Assembly: GCF_026626305.1 (NCBI RefSeq)
Contig: NZ_JAPNUE010000003.1
Span: forward strand, 124,001 to 188,000
DNA: 64,000 bases
Source of the DNA: Frigidibacter sp. RF13
GTDB lineage: Bacteria > Pseudomonadota > Alphaproteobacteria > Rhodobacterales > Rhodobacteraceae
Direction of reading: 5' to 3'
Shown here piece after piece: positions 1-8,913 of the stretch. The position numbers and the translations under genes are program-made. Positions within the stretch are counted from its first letter, which is position 1; each line of letters begins with the position of its first letter. The notes under the pieces were generated by a model. That model did no database searches. It had not been told where the DNA came from and saw nothing but the letters and a program-made list of their open reading frames with translations.

Positions 1-207
1 CGCCCGGCCCGAGAGGCGCACGGACAGGCCCATCGCGATGAGGATCGGCGCCATCAGAACCGCCTGCACGAGGAAGCGCCCGAAGGTGATCGAACCCACC
101 GAAACCGCTTGTCCAGCGAGTTTCGAGGCCACGTCGATCAAGGGCGCGATCGTGCAGAAGCCGAGCATCAGCACGACGCCCAGCAGCGGGCGGTCATTGG
201 TATTCAT
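1..207 (-). CDS. DMT (EamA-type) transporter, N-terminal part, cut by window edge
   Basis: A reading frame starts with ATG at 207 and runs leftwards without a stop through base 1, giving 69 residues that begin MNTNDRPLLGVVLMLGF. Two hydrophobic stretches are visible (about residues 8-26 and 40-63), separated by a short segment with D-V-A-S-K-L-A. This start and spacing are typical of DMT-superfamily drug/metabolite exporters of Rhodobacteraceae, which have ten membrane segments. The rest of the gene lies outside the window, so substrate and completeness cannot be judged. The call rests on recognition of the N-terminus only. Confidence 0.75.
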   Translation of the reverse strand, partial: MNTNDRPLLGVVLMLGFCTIAPLIDVASKLAGQAVSVGSITFGRFLVQAVLMAPILIAMGLSVRLSGRA

Positions 208-247
208 ATGGTCTCGCTAGCCCCTGGCGGGGCGGAAGTCCATGCCC

Positions 248-631
248 TCAGCGCATGAGCCAGCCACGACTGGCGCAGCCGTCGAGAACCCGCTCGCCAA
301 GCGTGAGGCGCGCATGGAATTCGTAGGTCTTGGGCGAGCCTTCGGGGCCGAGCGCGCAAGGCCCGGCGCTGAGGAGGAGCGTATAGGGCTCGCCGCCGAA
401 CTGGCCGTGGAATGTCCGGCCGTTCCGGCCGTCCTTGTAGGTAATTGGGCCGCTTTCGGCCCTGCCGTCCACCGTCAGGCTGGCCAGCGGATTGTCAATC
501 GTCGCGGCCCAGCCCGGCCCTTTTGCCCCGGCTTCCCACGCAAGGCGTGTGGCACCTTTCGTGGCGATGGGTCCGACATCGTCGCAGGCGGCGAGAAGCG
601 GTAACAGGAGGGTGGGAAGGATGCGGTTCAT
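248..631 (-). CDS. small lipoprotein of unknown function
   Basis: 127 residues with a short lipoprotein signal: hydrophobic segment at residues 4-15 and a lipobox L-L-A-A-C with the acylated cysteine at residue 16. The mature part contains two further cysteines (92 and 119) that could pair, and ends with a D-G-C-A-S-R-G motif resembling the small COG3650/MliC-like lipoproteins. The protein should be anchored in the envelope; its role is unknown. A purine-rich ribosome site precedes the ATG at 631. It lies alone between the DMT gene and the WYL regulator, both on the same strand. Confidence 0.8.
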   Translation of the reverse strand: MNRILPTLLLPLLAACDDVGPIATKGATRLAWEAGAKGPGWAATIDNPLASLTVDGRAESGPITYKDGRNGRTFHGQFGGEPYTLLLSAGPCALGPEGSPKTYEFHARLTLGERVLDGCASRGWLMR

Positions 632-694
632 TCGGTCTGGATAGGCGCTGCAGGAGGCGGGGCAAAGTCTGGAATACCCGCGCGCCTCGGCGCG

Positions 695-1369
695 TCACGC
701 GGGCGCGGGCGCACCGGTCCGGGCCGACCAGTCGGCGCGGAGCGCCCGGCCGCGCCCCCTGAAGCCGCCGCCCGGAAAGTGGCAGTCGCTCATGCGGTCG
801 AGGCGGAAATGGCGGAAATCCTGCCTGAGTTCGCAGAAGGCGGCGAGGACAGTGGAATCGATGTAATAGACGAGGGCGAGGGGCAGGGCGGAGCGATCGC
901 TCTCCTCTCCTTCGGCATTCCGGTAGTGAAAGGCGATCCGCCGTTCGTCGCGGATGGCGCGGCGCAGAAGCGCTGGGTCGGTGCCCGCCTCCGGCAGACC
1001 GTGCCAGCCCGAGGCGGCGAGCGTTGCCGATGCCTGTCGGGGTACGGAGGCGGCGATCTTGGCGGCCACGCCTTCGGCCGCTGCCACCAGCCCCCGGTCG
1101 CCGGTGCGGGGCAGGAGGGCGAGGGCCACGACGATCGCCTCGACCTCTTCGGCGGTGAAATTCAGGGGTGGCAGGTCGAAACCGGGGCGCAGGATATAGC
1201 CGACGCCCGCCGCCCCGTCGATCGGCACGCCCATGGCCTGCAGGCCCGCGATGTCGCGGTAGACCGTGCGGCGCGAGGCGCCGAGACGTTCCGCGATCTC
1301 TGCCGCTGTCAAGGGGCGGCGGCGCCCACGCAGGAGCGCGATGAGATCGAGCATGCGGATCGGTTTCAT
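695..1369 (-). CDS. YafY-type HTH/WYL-domain transcriptional regulator
   Basis: 224 residues. The N-terminal helix-turn-helix spans about residues 18-42 (AAEIAERLGASRRTVYRDI), and the C-terminal half carries the WYL ligand-binding fold, seen as the A-L-V-Y-Y ... F-C-E-L-R-Q-D-F-R-H-F-R-L-D-R-M pattern near residues 165-193. The family acts as effector-responsive repressors or activators. The gene is divergent from the 1454-2715 operon, and a perfect inverted repeat sits at 1390-1413 between them, so it very likely controls that operon and possibly itself. The effector is unknown. Confidence 0.9.
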   Translation of the reverse strand: MKPIRMLDLIALLRGRRRPLTAAEIAERLGASRRTVYRDIAGLQAMGVPIDGAAGVGYILRPGFDLPPLNFTAEEVEAIVVALALLPRTGDRGLVAAAEGVAAKIAASVPRQASATLAASGWHGLPEAGTDPALLRRAIRDERRIAFHYRNAEGEESDRSALPLALVYYIDSTVLAAFCELRQDFRHFRLDRMSDCHFPGGGFRGRGRALRADWSARTGAPAPA

Positions 1370-1389
1370 TTCGCCATCCTCCTCCGCCT

Positions 1390-1413
1390 CTGCTGCCAGC
1401 TAGATGGCAGCAG
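1390..1413. promoter_or_regulatory. perfect inverted repeat, likely operator of the WYL regulator
   Basis: CTGCTGCCA - six bases - TGGCAGCAG: nine-base arms with no mismatch, in the 84-base gap between the divergent WYL regulator (starting at 1369) and the gene at 1454. Position, symmetry and length are those of a dimeric repressor or activator site. Assignment to the neighbouring regulator is inferred from adjacency. Confidence 0.65.
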
Positions 1414-1453
1414 GATCGCGGCAAATGGGGTGCGACACAAGGGAGGAGCCACG

Positions 1454-1891
1454 ATGAACACCCCATTCGAAACCCAGTCGCTGCGCATGGTCGAGGCGCA
1501 TCTTTTCGAGGTGCAAGCACCGGAGGCCGATGTGGGACGGATCCTCGAGGCGGTGACCGCAATCGATCCGCTCGCCATGTCGCCCGCCTACGACAGCAAC
1601 GCTTTCGTCAGTGCGCCGGGGACCGAGCGCTACCGCCCGCGCGAGGGCGCGGTGGCCGGGGTGGAAGAGGCGGTGCGGCAAAGGCCCGGGGTCGTGTCGG
1701 TCAGTTTCGAGACGGTGCAGGGCGCCGAAGTGGCAGGCCGGATCGCCGAAGCCATCTTTCAGGTGCATTGCTATCAGGAGCCGGTGATCCGCATCACGAC
1801 CCTGTTGACGGCACGGTCGAAAGGGCTGGATCAGAGTGCCAATCCGCATCGCTGGTGGAACACGACCGGCGACTGGAAGCGTCAGCCATGA
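1454..1891 (+). CDS. NIF3/CutA-like small protein (COG3323-like), probable
   Basis: 145 residues from the ATG at 1454, chosen because GGGAGGAG lies directly upstream; the open frame extends further 5' but runs through the divergent regulator. The protein has no signal or membrane segment. The C-terminal stretch H-C-Y-Q-E-P-V-I-R-I resembles the H-P-Y-E-E-P-V-I signature of the NIF3 insert/CutA-like fold (COG3323), a small ferredoxin-like module of unknown role that often trimerises. Its stop overlaps the next start (ATGA), so it is translationally coupled to the DMT transporter and probably controlled by the WYL regulator. Confidence 0.65.
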   Translation: MNTPFETQSLRMVEAHLFEVQAPEADVGRILEAVTAIDPLAMSPAYDSNAFVSAPGTERYRPREGAVAGVEEAVRQRPGVVSVSFETVQGAEVAGRIAEAIFQVHCYQEPVIRITTLLTARSKGLDQSANPHRWWNTTGDWKRQP

Positions 1892-2715
1892 CGCGGCATC
1901 AGGCGGGGGTCCTGCTGGTCCTGGCCTCGACGCTGCCGTTCGCTCTCGCCGGTATCTACACGCGCGCGATCGCGGCCGATGTCTGGACGGTGCTGGCCTG
2001 GCGCGGCGCGGTGGGCGGCGGGATCATCCTGATCTATGCGCTCTGGCGCGAGGGGCGGGCGCGGATGGGTTTGCCCGGCTGGCGGATCGCACTGGTGTCG
2101 GCGCTGGCAAGCGCGGCCTTCCTCGGCGCCTTTCGCGCCACCCATGTCGCCAATGTCGCGCTGATCTATACATTGGCGCCTTTTGTGGCCGCCGGGCTCG
2201 ACTGGCTCGCGCGCGGGGAACGGCCGAGGCGGGAGGTGATGCGGGCCGCACTCCTCTCGCTTGGCGGCGTGCTTCTGGTGGTGGGCGGCGGGCTCGGGCA
2301 GGGCCGGGTGGCGGGCGATCTGATGGCCTTGGCGATGACGGTGCTGATGGCCATGACCATGATCCTGATCCGGCGGGGCGAGGGTGTGCCGGTCCTGCGC
2401 GCGATGGCCGCCGCCGCCCTGCCGCTCGGGTTTGCAGGGCTGGCCTTTGGCGATCCGCTTTCCGTCTCGGTGCGGGACGGGATGTTGCTTGCGGCCTTCG
2501 GTCTTTCCTTCGCGCTTGCGACCATCCTTCTGACCGAGGGCGCGCGGCGCATACCGCCGGCAGAAGTGGCCTTTCTTGGCGGGGCCGACGTGCCGATTGC
2601 AATTGGACTTGCGGCGGTCTTGTTGGGCGAATGGCCGCCCGTCCTGACCTGGATTGGCGGGTCGGTTGTGCTTTTCGCGGTTGTCCGGCAGGGCTGGCGC
2701 GATCTCGGCCGCTGA
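1888..2715 (+). CDS. DMT-superfamily (EamA) transporter
   Basis: 275 residues beginning MTRHQAGVLLVLASTLPF, with about ten hydrophobic segments in two EamA repeats; the second repeat ends with the usual P-A-E-V-A-F-L-G-G...L-L-G-E-W-P-P pattern. Members export metabolites, amino acids or drugs through the inner membrane; the substrate cannot be told from sequence. The ATG overlaps the stop of the preceding gene by four bases, so the two form an operon that faces the WYL regulator. Confidence 0.88.
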   Translation: MTRHQAGVLLVLASTLPFALAGIYTRAIAADVWTVLAWRGAVGGGIILIYALWREGRARMGLPGWRIALVSALASAAFLGAFRATHVANVALIYTLAPFVAAGLDWLARGERPRREVMRAALLSLGGVLLVVGGGLGQGRVAGDLMALAMTVLMAMTMILIRRGEGVPVLRAMAAAALPLGFAGLAFGDPLSVSVRDGMLLAAFGLSFALATILLTEGARRIPPAEVAFLGGADVPIAIGLAAVLLGEWPPVLTWIGGSVVLFAVVRQGWRDLGR

Positions 2716-2724
2716 TCCGGCGGA

Positions 2725-2746
2725 GACCCGCGCCAAGGCGCGGGTC
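2725..2746 (+). terminator. GC-rich hairpin after the DMT gene
   Basis: GACCCGCGCC-AA-GGCGCGGGTC, a perfect ten-pair stem with a two-base loop starting nine bases after the stop codon at 2715. There is no U-run, so it may act as a 3'-end stabiliser or a Rho-assisted stop rather than a classical intrinsic terminator. Confidence 0.45.
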
Positions 2747-2761
2747 AAGCCATCTCTCGCG

Positions 2762-2861
2762 CCCCGGACCGGGGTCCGGGGCACTCGGCCGCCTCCGGCG
2801 GGAGTATTTCGTGACAGAACGTGGAGACTATTTTCCCTCACGTTCTGTCGTCAAATACTCC
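2762..2861. repeat. dispersed repeat family A, full inverted copy (A1)
   Basis: A nested inverted repeat: GGAGTATTT (2801-2809) and GACAGAACGT (2813-2822) are mirrored by ACGTTCTGTC (2840-2849) and AAATACTCC (2853-2861). A GC stem CCCCGGAC/GTCCGGGG (2762-2781) precedes it. The same half-sites recur at about 14948, 34014 and 57093-57141, with degenerate copies at 18487 and 52986. Every copy lies in a non-coding gap just downstream of a stop codon. Confidence 0.75.
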
Positions 2862-2893
2862 GGGGGTGCGGGGGCTGGCCCCCGCCCGGGCCT

Positions 2894-4267
2894 TCAGCAG
2901 TTCGGGACGTTGACGGCGAGGCCGCCGAGCGAGGTTTCCTTGTATTTCTCGTGCATGTCCTTGCCGGTCTGGCGCATGGTCTCGATCGCGGCGTCGAGCG
3001 GCACGAGATGCTGGCCGTCGCCGCGGAGCGCGAGCGACGCGGCCGAAACCGCCTTGATCGCGCCGAGCCCGTTCCGTTCGATGCAGGGCACCTGAACAAG
3101 GCCCCTCACCGGATCGCAGGTCATGCCGAGATGATGTTCAAGCGCGATCTCGGCGGCATTTTCCACCTGTTCGGGCGTGCCGCCCATCACCGCGCAGAGG
3201 CCTGCGGCGGCCATGGCGGCGGCAGACCCCACTTCGGCCTGACAGCCGCATTCCGCCCCGCTGATCGAGGCATTATGCTTGCAAAGCCCGCCGATCGCCG
3301 CGGCGGTCAGGAGGAAATCGCCCACCTTCGCGCGGCTTGCCCCCGGCACATGGTCGAGCCAGTAACGGATGACCGCGGGCAGAACGCCGGCCGCGCCGTT
3401 CGTCGGCGCCGTCACTACCTGGCCGCCGGCGGCATTCTCCTCGTTCACCGCCATCGCATAGGTCGACATCCAATCGTTGATCGTATGGGGCGCGGTCAGG
3501 TTCAGCCCATGTTCGGCCTTCAGCGCCTCGTGGATCGCTTTCGCGCGGCGGCGGACCTTCAGTCCGCCGGGCAGGATGCCCTCGCCCGCCAGCCCGCGGT
3601 CGATGCAATCATCCATCACCTGCCAGAGCCGCGCCATGCCTGCGTCGATATCGGTGGCGGAGCGGAAGCAAAGCTCGTTGGCGCGTTTCATCTCGGCGAT
3701 GGTTTTGCCCGAGGCGCGGGCCATGGCGAGCATTTCGGCCGCCGTCTCGAACGGGAAGGGGCAGTCGGCGCGGGGCTTTGCCGCCGCGCCTGCCTGCTGT
3801 TCGGCCTCGGTCACCACGAAACCGCCGCCGATGGAATAATAGGTCTCCTGCAGGATCACGTCGCCCTGTGCGTCGGTCGCCATCAGCACCATGCCGTTGG
3901 CATGGCCGGGAAGGGGATGTTTGTAATCGAAGATCAGGTCCGTCTCCGGCGCGAAGCTAAGGCTCGGCAGGCCGGGCGGGGTCACCGTGCCGGTGGCGGC
4001 GATGGCAGTGAGCGCCGCCTCGGCCGCCGCATGATCGTAGCTGTCGGGCAGGAAGCCTGCGAGGCCGAGGATCGTCGCGCGGTCGGTCGCATGGCCCTTG
4101 CCGGTGAAGGCGAGCGAGCCGTGAAGCGAGGCGCGGAGGCCATGGGCATGGAAGGGCGAGGCGCGCAGGAGGTCGAGGAACCTTCCACCGGCGACCATCG
4201 GCCCCATCGTGTGCGAGGAGGAGGGGCCAACGCCCACCTTGAACATGTCGAAGACGGAGAGAAACAT
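2894..4267 (-). CDS. sdaA: L-serine ammonia-lyase (iron-sulfur L-serine dehydratase)
   Basis: 457 residues, the usual length of the single-chain bacterial enzyme, which converts L-serine to pyruvate and ammonia with a [4Fe-4S] cluster. The N-terminus [18 protein letters not shown] opens the beta domain. The alpha domain carries the cluster cysteines in the I-S-G-A-E-C-G-C-Q segment and in M-T-C-D-P-V...V-P-C-I-E-R-N, together with P-T-N-G-A-A-G-V. It lies seven bases downstream of a glutathione S-transferase gene on the same strand, so the two are probably co-transcribed. Confidence 0.96.
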   Translation of the reverse strand: MFLSVFDMFKVGVGPSSSHTMGPMVAGGRFLDLLRASPFHAHGLRASLHGSLAFTGKGHATDRATILGLAGFLPDSYDHAAAEAALTAIAATGTVTPPGLPSLSFAPETDLIFDYKHPLPGHANGMVLMATDAQGDVILQETYYSIGGGFVVTEAEQQAGAAAKPRADCPFPFETAAEMLAMARASGKTIAEMKRANELCFRSATDIDAGMARLWQVMDDCIDRGLAGEGILPGGLKVRRRAKAIHEALKAEHGLNLTAPHTINDWMSTYAMAVNEENAAGGQVVTAPTNGAAGVLPAVIRYWLDHVPGASRAKVGDFLLTAAAIGGLCKHNASISGAECGCQAEVGSAAAMAAAGLCAVMGGTPEQVENAAEIALEHHLGMTCDPVRGLVQVPCIERNGLGAIKAVSAASLALRGDGQHLVPLDAAIETMRQTGKDMHEKYKETSLGGLAVNVPNC

Positions 4268-4274
4268 CGGGACC

Positions 4275-4937
4275 TCAGGCAGGATCGGTGAAGATGGTGG
4301 GGCCGAGATCCTCGGCCTCGGCCGCCCTCAGGGCGGCGGGGCGGGCCTCATGCGCCAGAAGAACCGCGCGGATCGCGGGGTAATCGGCGGGCGGAAAGCG
4401 GAAGTCATGGCTGGGGCCGGGCGCGGCGAGCCAGCGCATGAGGAGGCCGAGATAGTAGGCCATCATCGACGGGCGGTCGGGGGCGAACCATGAAGGCCGC
4501 TCTTCCGCCATCATCCGGTCGAAGATCGTGAGGAACGCGCGCATCCGGGCTGCCGCATGGTCAAGGACCCGGGCGGCGCAGTCCGGCCCGGCCGTGCGGT
4601 CGGGGTAGAAGAGCTGCAGGAGCGTCGGGTGGATATTGTGGGCGATGAAGAAGAGCCATTTCAGGAATTGCGCGCGGTCGGGGTCGGCGGGCGCGGGGGC
4701 GATGCCACCGTGCCTGTCGGCGAGGTAGAGAAGGATCGCCGCGGTTTCGAACATCGGCCCGTCTGGGGTTTCGAGAACCGGGATCAGTCCGAGCGGATGC
4801 AGCGCGCGGTAGCTCTCGCTTTGCAGTTCTCCCCCCGCCCGGTCGATCAGCCGCGCCTCATAGGGCTGGCCAAGTTCTTCGAGTGCAAGCCGGACGGCCA
4901 GCGATGCGGCATCTGGAGTGAAATGCAGTCTGTACAT
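4275..4937 (-). CDS. glutathione S-transferase family protein (GST-1)
   Basis: 220 residues from the ATG at 4937 (MYRLHFTPDAASL); the frame continues upstream, but this start matches the paralogue at 5834-6514. The N-terminal thioredoxin fold carries the glutathione-site pattern [21 protein letters not shown], where the cis-Pro and the E-T/S pair bind the gamma-glutamyl part. The C-terminal half is helical with F-L-K-W-L-F-F. A cytosolic conjugating or thiol-handling role is likely; the substrate is unknown. Placed directly upstream of sdaA. Confidence 0.88.
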   Translation of the reverse strand: MYRLHFTPDAASLAVRLALEELGQPYEARLIDRAGGELQSESYRALHPLGLIPVLETPDGPMFETAAILLYLADRHGGIAPAPADPDRAQFLKWLFFIAHNIHPTLLQLFYPDRTAGPDCAARVLDHAAARMRAFLTIFDRMMAEERPSWFAPDRPSMMAYYLGLLMRWLAAPGPSHDFRFPPADYPAIRAVLLAHEARPAALRAAEAEDLGPTIFTDPA

Positions 4938-5042
4938 GGGCGCGCCTCCCTGCGGCTCTCTCTGCCCGGAATTGGCGGCGAGGAACAGTCGGATTTCGAC
5001 CAAAGCGGCGCGGCGCGCGTCAGGGTGCGGCAACGGGCAGGG

Positions 5043-5475
5043 TCAAAGTGCGCCTTGGGAGAAATCCCACAGGAGCTTGAGATTGAGGGCGACGATGACG
5101 AAGGCGACGAGTGCGGCGGTCGCGACCATAAGGGACTGGGCGGTCAGCGCGCCCATCTTGCGCCGGACGGCGGTGAAGAGGACGAGGGGCACGACGGCGA
5201 AGGGCAGTTGCAGCGACAGAACGACCTGGGTGAGGATCAGAAGTTCCCCCATTCCGTCTGAACCATAGATCAGCGTCACCCCGGCGGCGGGCAGGATGGC
5301 GATGCCCCGGGTGACGAGGCGCCGGAGCCAGGGCTGAAGGCGGATGCGCAGGAAGCCTTCCATCACCGCCTGTCCGGCGAGCGTCGCAGTGACGGTGGAA
5401 TTGAGCCCGCAGGCCAGAAGGGCGACGGCAAAGAGCGCGGGTGCCACCGACTGGCCGAGGATCGGGCGCGGGCAC
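5043..5475 (-). pseudogene. mntH: Nramp divalent-metal transporter mntH, 3' remnant
   Basis: The last ~144 codons encode the C-terminal part of an Nramp/MntH Mn2+/Fe2+ transporter: [15 protein letters not shown], then [12 protein letters not shown], then R-G-I-A-I-L-P-A and three further membrane segments. Full Nramp proteins are about three times longer. The homology stops at about 5475, where sequence of a plus-strand EF-hand gene begins. No start codon with a ribosome site is seen. The frame stays open further upstream only as antisense of the next genes. It is read as a gene whose 5' two-thirds was lost by deletion. Confidence 0.75.
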
Positions 5476-5486
5476 TTGCACCGCTT

Positions 5487-5816
5487 GTGAAGGCCGATCT
5501 CGATGCCGATGGCACGGTGACGCGCGACGAGATGGACCGGCTGATGGCGCTGTCGGCGCAGGGTAGGCGCGGGCGGCTCGACCTCATGTTCCGGGCGGTG
5601 GAACTGACGGGCGACGAGATGGTGGATGAACGCGAGCGGCGGATCTATCTTCTTTTCCGCGCCGCCGACCGGATGTCGGTCGCCAACGAACAGTTCCTGC
5701 AGGCGCTGATGCTTCTCGACCTCGACCAGGACGGGTTTCTGACGCTTGAGGAGTTTACCGGCGCGATGCTGGCGATCCAGACGCTCGACAAGGACCTGGT
5801 CAGGGCAGAGCTTTAG
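5487..5816 (+). CDS. EF-hand calcium-binding protein, probably 5'-truncated
   Basis: At most 109 residues from a GTG at 5487. Two canonical EF-hand loops are present, [12 protein letters not shown] at residues 4-15 and [12 protein letters not shown] near the C-terminus. The first loop begins almost at the start codon, so its leading helix and any signal peptide are missing, and no ribosome site precedes the GTG. In-frame sequence before it merges into the mntH remnant at about 5470. Best read as the 3' part of a longer EF-hand gene that was divergent from mntH. It could still be translated, but is probably non-functional. Confidence 0.6.
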   Translation: MKADLDADGTVTRDEMDRLMALSAQGRRGRLDLMFRAVELTGDEMVDERERRIYLLFRAADRMSVANEQFLQALMLLDLDQDGFLTLEEFTGAMLAIQTLDKDLVRAEL

Positions 5817-5833
5817 GGCATGGGCGTCGCGCT

Positions 5834-6514
5834 TCAGCCAAAGACCGGGTCGGTGAAGATCGTAGCGCCGAGCCCTTCTTTCCTGGCGGCGCGCAAAACC
5901 GCCGGGCGCCTTTCGAGCGCTGACAAAAGCCCGGTCAGAGCCGGGTAGTGCACGAGGCGGAACCAATCCGGCCGCTCGCCGGGGAAATAGCGCAGCCAGC
6001 GCAGGATGCAGGCCACGTAGAGGGGGAGGAGTGAGGGGCGGTCGGGGGAGAACCAGCGCCAGCCCTGCGCGGCCAATGCCTCCAGCAGGTCGAGATGGCT
6101 GAGCATTCGGGTTTCGACCGCGCGGACGAAGGCCTGTTCGGTCGCGTCGCCCGGTTGGGCCGCGCCGGAATAGCGGGTCGCATAGGCGCGGGCGCGCAAG
6201 TCGGCGTGCAATGTGTTGGCTGCGAAGAAGAGCCATTTCAGGAAGCCCGCGCGGTCGGGGTCGCCGGGGGGCGGGGCGAGCTGGCCATGGGTTTCGGACA
6301 GCCATAGCAGGATCGCGCCGGTTTCGAAGATCGGGCCTGCGGGCGTTTCCAGAACCGGGATGAGGCCCGTCGGGTTGATCGCCCGGTAGGCCGCGCCGTG
6401 ATGTTCGCCGCCGTCGAAATCCACCAGGATATCGCGGTAGTCGAGGCCCATCTCCTCGAGCGCCAGCCGCACGATCAGCGAGGACAGGTCGGGCGCATAA
6501 TGCAGGACATACAT
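5834..6514 (-). CDS. glutathione S-transferase family protein (GST-2)
   Basis: 226 residues starting [18 protein letters not shown]. It is a clear paralogue of the protein at 4275-4937: both share [20 protein letters not shown]-x-A-I-L-L and F-L-K-W-L-F-F, and both end with G(A)T-I-F-T-D-P. Thioredoxin-fold N-terminal domain and helical C-terminal domain; role as for GST-1. The two copies flank the mntH/EF-hand scar in the same orientation, as expected of an old tandem pair with genes between them. Confidence 0.88.
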   Translation of the reverse strand: MYVLHYAPDLSSLIVRLALEEMGLDYRDILVDFDGGEHHGAAYRAINPTGLIPVLETPAGPIFETGAILLWLSETHGQLAPPPGDPDRAGFLKWLFFAANTLHADLRARAYATRYSGAAQPGDATEQAFVRAVETRMLSHLDLLEALAAQGWRWFSPDRPSLLPLYVACILRWLRYFPGERPDWFRLVHYPALTGLLSALERRPAVLRAARKEGLGATIFTDPVFG

Positions 6515-6666
6515 GACGGCTCTCCTTCATTTCGCGGAGCCTAGGGGCCGCTGTCCACCCGTGCCTGCCCGAAAGCGGCGCGTGGCGGGCCGGAGCGACG
6601 GTGATTTCCGATGGCACGGCCGGACGCCATTGCCTATAACCCCGGCCAACCCGGAAGGAGCGTGAC

Positions 6667-7455
6667 ATGCCGATGGATCTATCGCCGAGCGATCTGGCCA
6701 AGAAAGCCGCCGCCGATGCCGCCGTTGCCTTCGTGCAGGACGGAATGCGGCTGGGGCTTGGCACCGGGTCGACGGCGGCCTTCATGGTGAAGCGGCTCGG
6801 GCAGCGCGTGCGCGAGGAAGGCCTGCGGGTCGTGGGCGTGCCGACCTCGTCGCGGACCGCTGATCTGGCGCGGGCCGAGGGGATCCGGGTGGTGACGCTG
6901 GATCAGGCGGGCTGGCTCGATATCACCATCGACGGGGCGGACGAGTTCGACCCCGACCTCACGCTGATCAAGGGCGGTGGCGGGGCGCATCTGCAGGAAA
7001 AGGTGGTGGCGGCGGCGTCCGACCGGATGATCGTGATCACCGATCCGGGCAAGCGGGTCGCAAGGCTGGGCGCTTTCCCGCTGCCGGTCGAGGCGCTGCA
7101 TTTCGGTCTGGCCTCGACCATTCGTCATATCGGCGCGGCCTTGACCGATCTCGGCTACGGCGACACCAGGATTACCCGGCGCATGGCGGGCGAGCGGCCA
7201 TTCGTCAGCGATGAGGGCAATGCGATCCTTGATCTGCATATGGGCACAATTTCTGACGCTTCTGTGCTGTCGCGCGGTCTCAACCAGATCCCCGGCGTTG
7301 TTGAAAACGGGCTTTTCATCAATATGTCCGACCTCGTGGTCATCGGCCACACCGATGGCCGGGCGGAGCTGATCGAGGCGGAGCCGGGGCTGGCGGAGTT
7401 GATGCGTGACGTGAGGCCGCGCGAAGACAATCCATTCGCCGACATCGTCGGCTGA
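6667..7455 (+). CDS. rpiA: ribose-5-phosphate isomerase A
   Basis: 262 residues. Interconverts ribose-5-phosphate and ribulose-5-phosphate in the non-oxidative pentose phosphate path (and the Calvin cycle where present). The family motifs are in order: G-L-G-T-G-S-T-A (phosphate loop), D-G-A-D-E-F-D, K-G-G-G-G-A and the C-terminal [15 protein letters not shown] lies just upstream of the ATG. It is followed 30 bases later by glutathione reductase; the shared link may be NADPH supply, which is an inference. Confidence 0.97.
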   Translation: MPMDLSPSDLAKKAAADAAVAFVQDGMRLGLGTGSTAAFMVKRLGQRVREEGLRVVGVPTSSRTADLARAEGIRVVTLDQAGWLDITIDGADEFDPDLTLIKGGGGAHLQEKVVAAASDRMIVITDPGKRVARLGAFPLPVEALHFGLASTIRHIGAALTDLGYGDTRITRRMAGERPFVSDEGNAILDLHMGTISDASVLSRGLNQIPGVVENGLFINMSDLVVIGHTDGRAELIEAEPGLAELMRDVRPREDNPFADIVG

Positions 7456-7485
7456 GACCGGCGGACAGCCGGCAGAAAGGCGGGC

Positions 7486-8847
7486 ATGATGGCCTTCGAC
7501 TATGATCTTTTCGTCATCGGTGGCGGCTCGGGCGGGGTGCGCGCGGCGCGGATCGCGGCGGGCGAACATGGCGCGAAGGTCGCCTTGGCCGAGGAATACC
7601 GCATGGGCGGCACCTGCGTGATCCGGGGCTGCGTGCCGAAGAAGCTGATGGTCTTCGCCTCCTCCTACAAGACGGCCATCGAGGATGCGCGCTCTTACGG
7701 CTGGGCGGCCGAGGCAGGTGCCTTCGACTGGCAAGCCTTCCGGGGCAAGCTCGATGCCGAACTCGACCGGCTGGAGGCCGCCTACCGGTCGGGGCTGAAG
7801 AACGCGGGCGTCACCACGTTCGACATGCGGGCGACGGTGTCGGATGCGCACACGGTGGCGCTGGCCGACGGGCGGAAGGTGACGGCGAAACATATCCTGA
7901 TTGCCACGGGCGGACGGCCTGCAATGCCGCAGGCGGCGGCCGAGGCGGGGGCGCTGACCTCGAACGATATCTTCAAGCTCGACGCCCTGCCGAAGTCCGT
8001 GCTGATCGTCGGCGGCGGCTTCATCGCCTGCGAGTTCGCCTGCATCCTGAATGGGCTTGGCGTCGAGGTCACGCAATTCTACCGGGGCGAGCAGATTCTG
8101 CGTGGTTTCGACGGCGAGGCGCGTGGCCATGTCGCGGAAGAGATGCGCGCGCAGGGGGTGAACCTGCATGTCGGCACTGATGTGATCGAGATGAAGCCCG
8201 TGGAGGGCGGCACCTGGGTCGCTTCGACCGACGGGCGCGAGGCGGTCTATGAAAAGGTGGTCTATGCCACTGGGCGCAGCCCGAACACAGAAGGGTTGGG
8301 ACTGGAAGCTCTGGGGGTGAAGCTCGGCCGCAAGGGCGAGGTGGTCGTCGACGACTGGTCGCAGACCGCCGTCCCTTCGATCTTCGCAGTGGGCGATGTG
8401 ACCGACCGGATCAATCTGACGCCGGTCGCGATCCGCGAGGGCCATGCGTTCGCCGACACGATCTTCGGCGCGAAACCTACCAAGGCAGATCACGAGCTGG
8501 TGGCAAGCGCGGTCTTCACCCAGCCGGAACTCGGCACCATCGGGATGACCGAGGAAGAGGCGCGTGACAGGGGCCCGATCGAGGTCTACACAACGGCCTT
8601 TCGGCCGATGCAGACGGCCTTTGCCGGACGGCCCGACCGGGTGATGATGAAGCTGATCGTCTGTGCGACGACGCGTAGGGTTCTGGGCTGCCATATCGTG
8701 GCACCGGGGGCGGGCGAGATGATCCAGCTTGCCGCCATCGCCATCAAGATGGGCGCGACGAAAGAGGATTTCGACCGCACGGTCGCGGTCCATCCGGTGA
8801 TGGCGGAAGAGCTGGTAACCTTGCGCAAACCGGTTCGCACCGCCTGA
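7486..8847 (+). CDS. gor: glutathione-disulfide reductase
   Basis: 453 residues, a flavoprotein disulfide reductase that reduces GSSG with NADPH. FAD-binding G-G-G-S-G-G lies near residues 12-17. The redox-active pair is in G-G-T-C-V-I-R-G-C-V-P-K-K-L (Cys44 and Cys49); this R-G-C-V-P-K-K context is characteristic of glutathione reductase rather than dihydrolipoamide dehydrogenase. The NADPH-domain G-G-G-F-I-A-C-E-F-A and the C-terminal H-P-V-M-A-E-E-L-V catalytic histidine motif are present. Probably co-transcribed with rpiA. Confidence 0.95.
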   Translation: MMAFDYDLFVIGGGSGGVRAARIAAGEHGAKVALAEEYRMGGTCVIRGCVPKKLMVFASSYKTAIEDARSYGWAAEAGAFDWQAFRGKLDAELDRLEAAYRSGLKNAGVTTFDMRATVSDAHTVALADGRKVTAKHILIATGGRPAMPQAAAEAGALTSNDIFKLDALPKSVLIVGGGFIACEFACILNGLGVEVTQFYRGEQILRGFDGEARGHVAEEMRAQGVNLHVGTDVIEMKPVEGGTWVASTDGREAVYEKVVYATGRSPNTEGLGLEALGVKLGRKGEVVVDDWSQTAVPSIFAVGDVTDRINLTPVAIREGHAFADTIFGAKPTKADHELVASAVFTQPELGTIGMTEEEARDRGPIEVYTTAFRPMQTAFAGRPDRVMMKLIVCATTRRVLGCHIVAPGAGEMIQLAAIAIKMGATKEDFDRTVAVHPVMAEELVTLRKPVRTA

Positions 8848-8854
8848 CGCGGGC

Positions 8855-8890
8855 TTGACATTCAGGGATGAGTGCCCAGTTGCTTGGGCA
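8855..8890 (+). promoter_or_regulatory. candidate promoter and inverted repeat before hflK
   Basis: TTGACA at 8855-8860 stands 54 bases before the hflK start, in a C-TTGACA context that could suit either a housekeeping or an RpoH-type factor. The -10 side is not clear. An inverted repeat TGCCCA...TGGGCA (about 8873-8890) follows. The functional call is inference. Confidence 0.35.
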
Positions 8891-8913
8891 GTAATTGACG
8901 GGAGATGATACGT

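Noticed and set aside
5043..6785. A single 580-codon minus-strand gene including the mntH part
   Set aside because: Only the last ~144 codons have Nramp features; the rest is antisense or out of frame to the EF-hand and GST-2 genes.
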